A DNA stretch of 42,091 nucleotides from an uncultured Bacteroidales bacterium (GTDB lineage: Bacteria; Bacteroidota; Bacteroidia; Bacteroidales; FEN-979). The notes below the pieces were generated by a model, which was not told the DNA's origin, searched no databases, and saw only the letters and a program-made list of their open reading frames with translations. The stretch spans positions 1-42,091 of the forward strand of contig CAIYUC010000108.1 of assembly GCA_903929315.1 (NCBI GenBank). The letters run 5' to 3'. Below are positions 1-8,782 of the stretch, one piece after another; within the stretch, counting starts at the first letter, position 1, and every line of letters starts with the position of its first letter. A program made the translations under genes and the position numbers.

Positions 1-149
1 AATAAAGTGTCCACTACATTTTTTTAAAAATATAAATTTCTATTTTCTATAAAAATGAATATCAGTAAGTTATAAAATAAAAATATGCTAAAACGGCAAT
101 CTGCTGTCAAAGTCGGGAGTAAAATGTTAGAGTTGTATTCTTTGTGTTA

Positions 150-226
150 CTTTGTGCAATCCTTTGTGCCCATTGTGGTTAATTCTTTAAAGGTTAACCA
201 CAATGGGCACAAAGGATTGCACAAAG
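150..226. repeat. Perfect 33-bp inverted repeat with an 11-nt spacer
   Basis: The left arm (150-182) and right arm (194-226) are exact reverse complements over 33 bp, separated by ttctttaaagg. The arms contain the sub-motif TTTGTGC twice (CTTTGTGCAAT, CCTTTGTGCCC). Transcribed in either direction this would form a very stable hairpin. It lies about 50 bp upstream of the PNPOx-like gene and carries no T-run typical of a factor-independent terminator. I cannot tell whether it is a dispersed palindromic repeat, a regulatory hairpin or a mobile-element remnant. The geometry is certain and the function is unknown. Confidence 0.9.
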
Positions 227-279
227 GCGCACTAAAATCTTTTAGATAACCCATAAGGAGAGGTCTTAAAAAAAGTCTT

Positions 280-693
280 ATGGATAAGCAACAAATTCTG
301 GAATTTTTAAACGCTAATCCGGATTTTCAATTAGCAACTGTTGAAGGAAATATCCCGCATGTCCGCACACTTATGCTGCATAAGGCCGATGAAACCGGTA
401 TTTACTTCATGGTTGGAAAGTTCAAGGATGTTTACAGACAGTTATCATTAAATCCCAATATTGAGCTCTGTTTTCATAAAGATAATTTCCAGGTCAGGAT
501 CGCCGGACATGTCGAATCGCTGGATAAAGACCTTGAGCTTAAAAAAGAGATCCTTTCAGCCCGTCTATTTATGAAACCATGGATCGACAGTGCCGGGTTC
601 AAACACATGGCTGTTTTCAGGATTAAAAACGGAATTGCCACGACCTGGAGCCTCGAAACAGAGACACAACCAAAAACCTTCCTGGAACTGTAA
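280..693 (+). CDS. Pyridoxamine 5'-phosphate oxidase-like FMN-binding split-barrel protein
   Basis: This 137-residue protein has the size and pattern of stand-alone PNPOx-like split barrels. It opens with a helix (MDKQQILEFLNANPDFQLAT), followed by strands around HVRTLMLHK, GIYFMVGKFKDVYRQL and IELCFHK, then FQVRIAGHVE and a C-terminal strand ending in TTWSLET. Family members bind FMN or another flavin as homodimers and are often of unknown substrate; they are far smaller than true PdxH (about 210 residues), so vitamin B6 synthesis should not be assumed. The ATG at 280 follows AAGGAG at 251-256, which is rather distant at more than 20 nt. It converges with the radical SAM gene ending at 732 and appears to be a single-gene unit. 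Confidence 0.8.
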   Translation: MDKQQILEFLNANPDFQLATVEGNIPHVRTLMLHKADETGIYFMVGKFKDVYRQLSLNPNIELCFHKDNFQVRIAGHVESLDKDLELKKEILSARLFMKPWIDSAGFKHMAVFRIKNGIATTWSLETETQPKTFLEL

Positions 694-731
694 TGATCAA
701 ATAAAAGATTTGGGTGACCCATTCCAAGTCT

Positions 732-2159
732 TCATAATAAGCCTTTCTTCATCCAATCTTTCCGGATCCTCAGCATCGTCCTGAACATCGGCTCATTCAG
801 GTTTTTGTTTGTTCTCAGTTCGATTGCTTCTTTCATCATTTCTGGCGGAGGACTGGTTTCGATCGCGGGTATGCAATTCGGACGGGTTTTTGATGCCTCT
901 TTAATGAGATGGTCAATCCTTGGTTTCTCCATGGTACCGGAAAAGTAAAAAACCGGCGGGTAAAATACCGATTGGCCTGGTTTGATCTTCCCCTCATCAA
1001 CAGCGATCGAATAGAGAGGAGTTTTTGGATAGATCCGTAAACCGGCCGTCATATAAACCAGGTCATCCGGGTTAACAAATTTATCAATGAAGTCAATGGT
1101 CTCCCGGAACGTCTGTTCGTCTTCACCAGGTCCGCCGAAAAGGAAAAACCACATAGTAGGAAGATCGAATTTGCGTATCAGCAAAGCCATCTTTTCAATT
1201 TCCTCCCGGTTGAATCCCTTGTCGAGTTTTTCCAGAACCGTTGACGATGCACTGTCAGGAGTTGCATCGATCTGTGTAAAACCGGCTTCCCTCATAAGGT
1301 TGAAGAGTTCTTCACTGGTATGTCGAGGGTTGATCCCCATAGTCCGTAGCCGGATCTTTATCTTTTTCTTAATAATCTCCCTGCATATGGCTTCGGCATG
1401 ACCCTCGGGATCATTAAACGTTGAATCTACAAACTCGAACATAATTTCCCCAAGTCTTTTATGCGCTTCTTCAATTTCATCAGCAATCCCGACCGGACTC
1501 CTCATCCGGAACCGGTTCCCTTCCAAAACCGGATAGGTGCAATAAATGCAACCATGGGAACATCCACGCTTGGTTTGAATGGAATAAGCGCCTCGCTGTA
1601 CATACGGCCTGAAATCGATGTGACGATCAATCCCGGAGAATTTCAGTTTTGCTATATCCCTGTATATATATTGGAAAATGTTTTCGGAAGTCTTTGAATT
1701 TGCAACAATGATATTTGGGATGTGCGAAATGTCCCCACCATTGTCAAGACATTTTAATAAGTAACGAAAACTTTCTTCCGCTTCACCTATAATCCCATAA
1801 TCGGCGCTTGTCCGTACCATTAATTCCTCCGGGAAAATACTGAAGCCACTACCACCGAGGATGATGGGAACAGATGTTACTTTTTTCACCGGCTCGATAA
1901 AATCGGAAATGATCTTATCCACATAAAATACCTGCCGGTCTGCCACAATATCATCAATGTTCCGGATACTGAAACCGATATAATCAGGATCGAATGTTAG
2001 TAGTTCGCTTATCAAATGCGTCCCTTCATCAAAAACCCCATCATAGATCTTTACATTATAATTATCATCCAGGCTGGAAGCAAGAAGACATAATCCCAGC
2101 GGTGGTACCGGATAAGGAGATTTTTCGGTGTTGGTATTTATCAAAAAAACTTTCTTCAT
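732..2159 (-). CDS. B12-binding-domain radical SAM protein (1)
   Basis: This 475-residue protein has an N-terminal Rossmann-like cobalamin-binding-type domain (about residues 1-150; PPLGLCLLAS, LGGSGFS, GEAEESF) and a radical SAM core (about 190-400) whose cluster motif CX3CX2C is C200-C204-C207 (RGCSHGCIYC). The canonical DxHxxG cobalamin ligand motif is absent, as is common in the BchE/P-methylase-like branch. Such enzymes typically perform methylation, ring or C-C chemistry using SAM, [4Fe-4S] and often cobalamin. A C-terminal tail of about 70 residues follows the core. It lies 9 bp downstream of a second radical SAM gene on the same strand, so the two are almost certainly co-transcribed. 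The substrate cannot be read from sequence. The iron-sulfur chemistry suggests cytoplasmic, oxygen-sensitive action. Confidence 0.88.
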   Translation of the reverse strand: MKKVFLINTNTEKSPYPVPPLGLCLLASSLDDNYNVKIYDGVFDEGTHLISELLTFDPDYIGFSIRNIDDIVADRQVFYVDKIISDFIEPVKKVTSVPIILGGSGFSIFPEELMVRTSADYGIIGEAEESFRYLLKCLDNGGDISHIPNIIVANSKTSENIFQYIYRDIAKLKFSGIDRHIDFRPYVQRGAYSIQTKRGCSHGCIYCTYPVLEGNRFRMRSPVGIADEIEEAHKRLGEIMFEFVDSTFNDPEGHAEAICREIIKKKIKIRLRTMGINPRHTSEELFNLMREAGFTQIDATPDSASSTVLEKLDKGFNREEIEKMALLIRKFDLPTMWFFLFGGPGEDEQTFRETIDFIDKFVNPDDLVYMTAGLRIYPKTPLYSIAVDEGKIKPGQSVFYPPVFYFSGTMEKPRIDHLIKEASKTRPNCIPAIETSPPPEMMKEAIELRTNKNLNEPMFRTMLRIRKDWMKKGLL

Positions 2160-2168
2160 TTCTCGCAG

Positions 2169-3509
2169 TTATATAACATCATCTCCTTTCTTAATCAACC
2201 ATAACGCTCCTACCCTTTCGTGAAATTCGTCGTGAGGCAGAACGGTTTTCATTACCGAATTAAAAAAATTGTATTTTTTATAGTTATTATCGGTGATCTG
2301 ATTTTTTACCTGGTTGAAATAAACCGTTCCGGGCATTGGCGTGAGTATGGTATACCCGGCATAGACAACCCTGTTCCGGCCTGCATATTCAGCCAGGGCT
2401 TCAAAATCATCAACAACATAATCATTCGGAATGACATAATTTCCGCGAACCATAATACCGTTTTGCTCGAAAATTTTTATGGCTTCCTGGTTATATCTTG
2501 CCGGTGATTCCTTGTTGTATTTTTTCAGTTCCTTATCACGAAAAGACTCGAAACCGCAGATCACCACTTTCAATCCTCCTTTTGCAAGTTTCCCGATCAG
2601 TCCGGGTTGTTGCACTACGATATCTGCACGTATATCCATGATAAAGGTCTTTCTGATCCCTTCTTCAGTGATACGGTCGAAAAGACGGTTGATAAAGTCA
2701 AGGTCCACGATGGTATTGGCATCGGCGAAACGAACCACAGGATATTCATCGATTGATTTGAGCTCGTCGATCAGGCTTTCCACACTTCGCTGGAAATATT
2801 TTCCCCTGAATTGGGTCCAGATCGAACAGAATGTACATCTGTAAGGACAACCAAGAGAAGTATAAACATAAGTTGAAGGATCAGGACTTCCCCCGACTTT
2901 ATAAGTATTGATCCATCTTCTCAGGTGACTGCGATCGGGAAGCAGATACGCTCCATTTATAATGTCAATAACACGTGGTTTTCCATTTGTTCTGATCAAT
3001 CCGTCAGCAGAGTTAATCAGTATTCCCTGAATCAACGAAAAATCCTTTCCTGCTTCTTTTGCATCCACTACATCCCTGAAAATATGAGCACACTGACCGG
3101 GGATCACAATATCCACCGAAGGATCGGTGAAATCCATAGGACAAAGTGTGGCATGTAAACCGCCCGCGACCGTAAGAATTGAAGGATCAAATAATTTGGC
3201 TGTTTTACAGACTTCAGTAGCGTAATCAAATTCCGATGTTATGACTGTTACCCCAACAATATCAGGTTTGTGAATCGCAAGCAGATTTTGAATTAACAGC
3301 GTTAAAGTCGGAGTTTCCGGATCCAGGTCATACTCGCCTTTGGTATCAAATACAATAACATCATGGTCTTTCACTGCTGCGGCAATGGTGAGTAATCCCA
3401 AAGGCGGACCAATGAGTTTTTTATGAATAAAAGGCTTAGCCTCCTCAGGGGCAAACTTAAGGATATTATTTTCCGGAGACCGTGGTGGATTGATCAGTAA
3501 TATTTTCAT
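2169..3509 (-). CDS. B12-binding-domain radical SAM protein (2)
   Basis: This 446-residue protein has the same two-part plan as its neighbour. The N-terminal B12-binding-like domain (INPPRSPENN, GPPLGLLTIAAAV, VAGGLHATL) spans about residues 1-160. The radical SAM barrel carries the CX3CX2C motif C221-C225-C228 (LGCPYRCTFC). The GGLHAT and PGQCAHIFRD segments match the end of the cobalamin-type Rossmann fold. It is the first gene of a leftward two-gene operon. A TACTTTTG -7 element lies about 30 bp upstream of its ATG and is divergent from the promoter of the rightward GT/MMPL operon, which suggests that both arms serve one pathway. It is too diverged from its neighbour in the parts I can compare to be a recent duplicate. 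Confidence 0.88.
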   Translation of the reverse strand: MKILLINPPRSPENNILKFAPEEAKPFIHKKLIGPPLGLLTIAAAVKDHDVIVFDTKGEYDLDPETPTLTLLIQNLLAIHKPDIVGVTVITSEFDYATEVCKTAKLFDPSILTVAGGLHATLCPMDFTDPSVDIVIPGQCAHIFRDVVDAKEAGKDFSLIQGILINSADGLIRTNGKPRVIDIINGAYLLPDRSHLRRWINTYKVGGSPDPSTYVYTSLGCPYRCTFCSIWTQFRGKYFQRSVESLIDELKSIDEYPVVRFADANTIVDLDFINRLFDRITEEGIRKTFIMDIRADIVVQQPGLIGKLAKGGLKVVICGFESFRDKELKKYNKESPARYNQEAIKIFEQNGIMVRGNYVIPNDYVVDDFEALAEYAGRNRVVYAGYTILTPMPGTVYFNQVKNQITDNNYKKYNFFNSVMKTVLPHDEFHERVGALWLIKKGDDVI

Positions 3510-3539
3510 CCCGTCATTTCAACTGGTAAATTCTTCGTA

Positions 3540-3547
3540 CAAAAGTA
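3540..3547 (-). promoter_or_regulatory. Putative Bacteroidota -7 element (TACTTTTG) for the leftward radical SAM operon
   Basis: On the minus strand this reads TACTTTTG, an exact fit to TAnnTTTG, and lies about 30 bp upstream of the ATG at 3509. No convincing TTTG -33 element lies at the expected distance. Next to it (about 3560-3583) is a small imperfect repeat of AGGCTTCA/AGGCTTCA. Confidence 0.5.
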
Positions 3548-3620
3548 ACAAATAAAGGGTTGAGGCTTCAGGCTGCAGGCTTCATGTGGAATTGTAAATT
3601 CCCGGTCACTAATTTTTTTG

Positions 3621-3628
3621 TATTTTTG
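3621..3628 (+). promoter_or_regulatory. Putative Bacteroidota -7 element (TATTTTTG) for the GT/MMPL operon
   Basis: TATTTTTG fits TAnnTTTG exactly and is 31 bp upstream of the ATG at 3660. The ORF track extends the gene upstream to a TTG at 3618, inside this element, which argues that the upstream extension is not translated. A TTG at 3592-3594 is 26 nt away, longer than the usual spacing, so the -33 box is uncertain. Confidence 0.5.
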
Positions 3629-3659
3629 TTCACATTCTAACTGTTCCGGATCTCAGGAA

Positions 3660-4859
3660 ATGCACGATTTTACAAGGATCAAACAACAATTCTCTGATTT
3701 GAAGTGTTGCGTTATTATTCCTACCTTTAATAATGACAAAACATTGGAGACGGTCATCCGGGATGTGCAAAATTATACCGATGCTATTATTATCGTGAAT
3801 GACGGCTCAACCGATAATACTTCAAGGATCCTTAATCATTACGGACATTTTTTTGTTCTGAGCCATGAACATAACAGAGGTAAAGGGCTTGCATTGAGGA
3901 CAGGCTTTACTTTTGCGATCAGCAGAGGTTTTCATTATGCCATCACGATCGACTCCGATGGACAACATTTCCCCGCTGACCTTCCTGAATTTGCTACCTG
4001 GATTGAAAAGGACCCCGACTCCCTGATCGTCGGAGCACGTAATATGACCCAATCGGGGGTTCCCGGAACCAGCAGTTTTGGTCATAAATTTTCGATCTTC
4101 TGGTTCAGGGTGGAGACAGGATTAAAGATCCCAGATGCCCAATCTGGTTTCCGGTTATACCCTCTCGATAAAATCAAAGATATCAGGTTTTATACAACAA
4201 AATATGAATTTGAGGTTGAAATTCTTGTTAGGGCAGCATGGAAAGGAATAAAAATCCTTTCTATTCCAATTAATGTCTATTACGCACCAAAAGAAGAAAG
4301 AGTAACACATTTCCGGAAATTCAGGGATTTCACTCGGGTTAGTATCGTCAATACCGTCCTTGTGCTCATGGCAATATTCTGGTTCAGGCCTTTCATGCTT
4401 TTCAGGGATCTTCGGAAAAAATCGTTGAAACAATTTATCAGGGAATATGTGCTCGATAGCAACGACTCGAACACAAAACTGGCAATATCTATTGCTGTCG
4501 GGCTCTTTATCGGTGTGACCCCGATCTGGGGCTGGCAAATGGTGGTCGCATTCGGAATTGCTCATATGGTAAAACTCAATAAATTCGTCACACTGGCAGC
4601 AGCAAATATAAGCCTCCCTCCTTTGGTGCCGCTGATCCTCTTTCTAAGTTACGTTTGCGGCGGACTTATTTTACGCAAAGAGACTTCACTTATGAATTAC
4701 CATTCAGGCCTTACGCTCGAATGGGTGAAACATAATCTTTTTCAATATATCATTGGCAGCTTTATCCTCGGTCTCTGTCTTGCAATGGTTTTTGGTGTTT
4801 CTTCTTATATTTTATTGAGAATTTTCAGGAAAAGAAGACCTGTAATGATAAAGGATTAA
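3660..4859 (+). CDS. GT2-family glycosyltransferase fused to a DUF2062 membrane domain
   Basis: The N-terminal half (about residues 15-230) is a GT-A family 2 glycosyltransferase: VIIPTFNNDKTLE, the nucleotide-sugar region IVNDGSTDNT, a DSD metal motif in TIDSDGQH, and the acceptor segment QSGFRLYPL typical of dolichyl-phosphate-sugar-synthase-like enzymes. The C-terminal half (about 235-399) is a DUF2062 domain with several hydrophobic helices (VGLFIGVTPIWGWQ, FILGLCLAMVFG). The ORF track starts at TTG 3618, but I prefer ATG 3660 (399 residues) because an AGGAA box lies just upstream and the longer start overlaps a -7 element. It heads a rightward operon with the MMPL fusion 36 bp downstream. 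GT2-DUF2062 proteins sit at the inner membrane and probably glycosylate a lipid carrier or lipid product; the sugar is unknown. Confidence 0.85.
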   Translation: MHDFTRIKQQFSDLKCCVIIPTFNNDKTLETVIRDVQNYTDAIIIVNDGSTDNTSRILNHYGHFFVLSHEHNRGKGLALRTGFTFAISRGFHYAITIDSDGQHFPADLPEFATWIEKDPDSLIVGARNMTQSGVPGTSSFGHKFSIFWFRVETGLKIPDAQSGFRLYPLDKIKDIRFYTTKYEFEVEILVRAAWKGIKILSIPINVYYAPKEERVTHFRKFRDFTRVSIVNTVLVLMAIFWFRPFMLFRDLRKKSLKQFIREYVLDSNDSNTKLAISIAVGLFIGVTPIWGWQMVVAFGIAHMVKLNKFVTLAAANISLPPLVPLILFLSYVCGGLILRKETSLMNYHSGLTLEWVKHNLFQYIIGSFILGLCLAMVFGVSSYILLRIFRKRRPVMIKD

Positions 4860-4895
4860 TTGGTTAATGTATTCTGAAAGAAGAATTGGTCTGCT

Positions 4896-7800
4896 ATGTC
4901 AAATTTTTTTGTTTGTTTGTATCGGTTCTTCCATCAACACAAAAAGCTGTATCTTATTTTTATTACCCTTCTATTCGCCTTCATACTTTTTTTTTCATCG
5001 CGGATAAGACTGGAAGAAAATATTTCCAGTATGTCAGGAAAGGGCCATGATTATGACTCTTTTGATTATGTCATTTCGCATTTCAAATTTTCCGAGAAGC
5101 TGGTCATCCATTTTATGAAGACCGATACGGTCTCCGCCCCGGAACCTGAGCTATTGATATCATCTGCTACCGGATTTATTGACCGGTTGTCTGCAAGGTT
5201 TGATTCTTCTTATATAACATCAATAACCGGAAAAGTTTCCGACACTATGATGTCTTATTTTTTCTCCTTCTTTAATGATCATCTGCCACTCTATCTCAAT
5301 GAGAGCGATTACAGTCATATTGACAGTTTGATCACTCCGGAAGGTATTGAGAATGTTCTCAGGAAGGATTATAAAATCCTGATCTCCCCGGCCAGCTTTG
5401 CATTAAAAAACAGGATCATGAAAGACCCCCTTGGTTTAACTGTTTTGGCTTTGCAAAAGCTCAAATCCCTTCAGACCGGTGACAACTTTATCATACGTAA
5501 TGGTTTTATCATGACCCCGGATAACAGAAATATCCTTCTTTTCATCATATCCGCCAATCCTGTCAATGAAACCTCCAAAAACACCCGGTTGATCCGGGGA
5601 ATCGACGAAATCCTGAAACTGATATCTGCAGAAAATAAGCAACGTGTCAAAGGTGAATATTTCGGTAGTGTGGCAATGGCAGTTGGTAACGCCGACAGAC
5701 TAAAAAAAGACATCATGCTGACACTTACCATTGCCTTGGTTCTTATCGTATTGTTTGTCGGGTGGTACTTTAAAAGCTTTAAAATTTCCATTCTCAGCTT
5801 TCTTCCCGCTTTATTTGGCGGCGGATTTGCCTTGTCCGTTCTTTTTCTTATCCAGGGAACGGTTTCCGCGATAGCTCTTGGTGTAGGTTCAGTGATCCTG
5901 GGGCTGATCGTGGATTATGCATTATATATTATCAATCATTTCAGGAAGAAAGGCGATTTTGAGATCGTTCTGAAGGAGATGTCATTGACCGTTGTCCTTT
6001 GCTTCCTTACTTCTGCCGGTGCATTTTTATGCCTCATCTTCCTCCGGTCCGGTGTATTGCATGATCTTGGATGGTTTGCTTCATTGAGTGTTGCCGGAGC
6101 CGCCTTCTTTGCATTGGTCATCCTTCCTCATCTTCTCAAAGACAAGGATGTCAGGAGCGACAAGATTCCCCGAAACACTTTTGTTGACAGGATCGCTTCA
6201 TTCTCCTTTGAAAAGAAATACTGGCTTATCATTGTCCTTGTTGTCATTGGTGGGATCAGTTTTATAACGATGAAAAAAGCAGAATTCGGGAAAGACATGA
6301 TGTCGATGAATTACACTACAAAAGAACTGCGGTTAGCTGAACAGAATCTCGACAAGATCAATTATGAATCGCTGAAAAACATATATCTCGTTTCAACAGG
6401 CAAGAACCTCAATGAAGCTCTGTTAAATCACGAAAAAACCGGGAAATATATACAGACACTGAAGGATAAAAAGTTGATTATGCAATCTTCAGGGATTGGG
6501 GACCTTTTACCATCCGATTCCGCGCAACAATTACGGTGGCAAAGGTGGAAACAATTCTGGACAAAAGAGAAAATAAAATTCCTGAAGAAAATGATCCTTG
6601 AATCGGGTAAAAAATACAAGTTCAGGGAGACTGCTTTCGGATCATTCTTTGCAATATTAGATAATCCATTCAGCACACTGATTGACTCCGAAAAAGATAA
6701 GATCAAAACTACTTTTCTTCGTGAATGGATCAATGAAACACCTGGTTTGATTATGGTTTCCACCATCGTAAAAGTACATCAGGCAGATAAGGATAAGGTT
6801 TACAAGGCATTAATGGGTTATCCCAATCTTTTGGCCTTTGATAAGCAGGTGATCACGAACCGGTTCGTTGCCGATGTCAGGCACGATTTTGATCTGCTTG
6901 TAAAACTCTCCATGATCTTTGTCACCCTTCTGTTAATTTTCTCATTTGGCAGGATTGAACTGGGACTCATATCTGCCCTCCCGATGTTTTTCAGCTGGTT
7001 GATCACCTTGGGATTCATGGGTTTGACTGGAATTGAATTCAATATTTTCAACATCATTATTTCTTCTTTTATTTTCGGTTTGGGTGTGGATTACAGTATA
7101 CTGATGATGCGTGGTTTGCTGTATGAGTATAAATACGGAAAGAATGAACTTGCAACTTATAAAGTAGCGATCTTTCTCTCCTCCACAACGACCCTTTTTG
7201 GGGTTGCAGCTTTATTTTTTGCGAAGCATCCCGCCCTTCATTCCATTGCAATGATTGCTGTCGTCGGGATCATTTCAGTAGTCCTTGTGGCCTATACCTT
7301 CCAACCATTGTTGTCAAACTGGGTGCTACTTGACAAGGTGAAGAAAAAGTCTTTCCCCGTTACAGGCAGGATTTTCATTAAAACCATGGTTACCTGGACC
7401 AATATTGTGCTAATAGCAATTGTAATGATGATCGCCGGTACTTTCATTTTTATCTTTTTCCCTGTATCGAAAGAAAAGAAACAATTCCTGTTTCATAAGT
7501 TATTTTCATGGTTATGCCGTGGTTATATAGCTTTCACATTCCCTGTAAAAAGAAAACTTTATAATCCCTATGGGGAAAATTTTCTGAGACCTGCGATTAT
7601 TATTAGTAACCATCAATCTCTCATCGAAACGCCTGCATTCCTCCGGTTATACCCTAAGATCCTCATTCTTACCGGCGATTGGATCTACAAAAACCCCGTT
7701 TTTGGCCCTATTGCGAGAATGGCAGGCTATATCAATGCAGAGTCAGGGATCGATTCTGTCCTTGAAAAATTAAAGAAAAAGGTAGAAGAAGGATATTCTA

Positions 7801-8750
7801 TCCTGATATTTCCGGAAGGACACCGGTCATCTGATGGGAAGATCCGGCGTTTCCACAGGGGAGCTTTTTATCTTTCTGAAAAATTAAAGCTTGATATCTT
7901 ACCGGTCCTTGTTTTTGGTTCCGGAGATTTCCTTGGTCGCGGATGGTTTTGGGGAAGACCGAATGCGCTTTATATGAGGATACTTCCAAGGATACCCTGT
8001 GACGATCCGGATTTCGGGAATACGGTTTCCGAGCGGACAAGGAAGTTCCGGGGATTTTATATTGAAAAATATAGTTGCTTTAAAACGGAACTCGGTACAT
8101 GTGATTATTACAGGCGAAAGTTAATGTTGAACTTTGTTTTCAAAGGTCCGGTCCTCGAATGGTATCTAAGAATCAAAATGAAACTGGAAAAAAACTATGC
8201 TGTTTATCATGAACTACTGCCAAAACAAGGAGATATTCTGGATATTGGGTGTGGGTATGGTTATATTGCATACATGCTTGCTCTCACCTCTGAAAACAGG
8301 AACATCACCGGGATTGACTACGATGAAGAGAAAATAGAGGTGGCCAATAATTGTTTCTCAAAAAACGAAAGCCTTCAATTTATTTCAGGGGATATTACCC
8401 AATTCATATTTGAGAAAAAAGATGCTTTTTTACTCTCCGATGTTCTTCATTATATTCCTGAGGACAGCCAGGAAAAGCTTCTGCGGCGATGTATCGGGAA
8501 TCTTCGAGATAATGGTATTATCCTGATCAGGGATGCAAACAGGAATATGAAAAAGCGGCACAAAAGGACAAAACTCACCGAACAATTTTCAACCCGGGCC
8601 GGATTCAATAAAACGATGAATTCAGCCGGGAGGCTGTATTTCACATCCGCAGAGAGGATTGAAAAGATCGTATCTGAATGTGGTCTGCAAATGGAAATCA
8701 TTGACGATAAAAAAGTAACTTCGAACCTTTTCTTTTTTATTCACATATAA
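4896..8750 (+). CDS. MMPL-family exporter fused to a PlsC-like acyltransferase and a class I methyltransferase
   Basis: This 1284-residue protein joins three activities. Residues 1 to about 815 form an MMPL/RND-like lipid exporter with two halves, each a large periplasmic loop followed by a bundle of helices (ALGVGSVILGLIVDYALYI; IFGLGVDYSILMM). A further helix at about 840-860 leads to a 1-acylglycerol-3-phosphate acyltransferase-like domain (about 880-1060). There the usual NHX4D is NHQSLIE (H906, E911) and the usual FPEGTRS is FPEGHRS (from E974). Residues about 1095-1284 are a SAM-dependent methyltransferase with motif I LDIGCGYG near 1114 and a D at the end of strand 2 (ITGIDYDEE). There is no internal stop or frameshift. 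In related clusters, as I recall them, these are separate genes, so a single chain could couple acylation, methylation and flipping or export of a lipid at the inner membrane. Coupling is inference; the domain calls are secure. Confidence 0.88.
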   Translation: MSNFFVCLYRFFHQHKKLYLIFITLLFAFILFFSSRIRLEENISSMSGKGHDYDSFDYVISHFKFSEKLVIHFMKTDTVSAPEPELLISSATGFIDRLSARFDSSYITSITGKVSDTMMSYFFSFFNDHLPLYLNESDYSHIDSLITPEGIENVLRKDYKILISPASFALKNRIMKDPLGLTVLALQKLKSLQTGDNFIIRNGFIMTPDNRNILLFIISANPVNETSKNTRLIRGIDEILKLISAENKQRVKGEYFGSVAMAVGNADRLKKDIMLTLTIALVLIVLFVGWYFKSFKISILSFLPALFGGGFALSVLFLIQGTVSAIALGVGSVILGLIVDYALYIINHFRKKGDFEIVLKEMSLTVVLCFLTSAGAFLCLIFLRSGVLHDLGWFASLSVAGAAFFALVILPHLLKDKDVRSDKIPRNTFVDRIASFSFEKKYWLIIVLVVIGGISFITMKKAEFGKDMMSMNYTTKELRLAEQNLDKINYESLKNIYLVSTGKNLNEALLNHEKTGKYIQTLKDKKLIMQSSGIGDLLPSDSAQQLRWQRWKQFWTKEKIKFLKKMILESGKKYKFRETAFGSFFAILDNPFSTLIDSEKDKIKTTFLREWINETPGLIMVSTIVKVHQADKDKVYKALMGYPNLLAFDKQVITNRFVADVRHDFDLLVKLSMIFVTLLLIFSFGRIELGLISALPMFFSWLITLGFMGLTGIEFNIFNIIISSFIFGLGVDYSILMMRGLLYEYKYGKNELATYKVAIFLSSTTTLFGVAALFFAKHPALHSIAMIAVVGIISVVLVAYTFQPLLSNWVLLDKVKKKSFPVTGRIFIKTMVTWTNIVLIAIVMMIAGTFIFIFFPVSKEKKQFLFHKLFSWLCRGYIAFTFPVKRKLYNPYGENFLRPAIIISNHQSLIETPAFLRLYPKILILTGDWIYKNPVFGPIARMAGYINAESGIDSVLEKLKKKVEEGYSILIFPEGHRSSDGKIRRFHRGAFYLSEKLKLDILPVLVFGSGDFLGRGWFWGRPNALYMRILPRIPCDDPDFGNTVSERTRKFRGFYIEKYSCFKTELGTCDYYRRKLMLNFVFKGPVLEWYLRIKMKLEKNYAVYHELLPKQGDILDIGCGYGYIAYMLALTSENRNITGIDYDEEKIEVANNCFSKNESLQFISGDITQFIFEKKDAFLLSDVLHYIPEDSQEKLLRRCIGNLRDNGIILIRDANRNMKKRHKRTKLTEQFSTRAGFNKTMNSAGRLYFTSAERIEKIVSECGLQMEIIDDKKVTSNLFFFIHI

Positions 8751-8782
8751 AAGGATTTATCAGCGATGGGAAAACAAACCTT

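Noticed and set aside
711-721. TGGGTGACCCA palindrome between the first two genes as a terminator
   Set aside because: The stem is only four pairs with no T-run on either side; too weak to call.
3618-3659. Upstream TTG start giving 14 more residues for the glycosyltransferase
   Set aside because: The extension overlaps a TATTTTTG promoter element, and an ATG with an AGGAA box lies at 3660.
5471-5791. Minus-strand ORFs inside the MMPL gene
   Set aside because: Low-complexity shadows of a well-supported coding frame.
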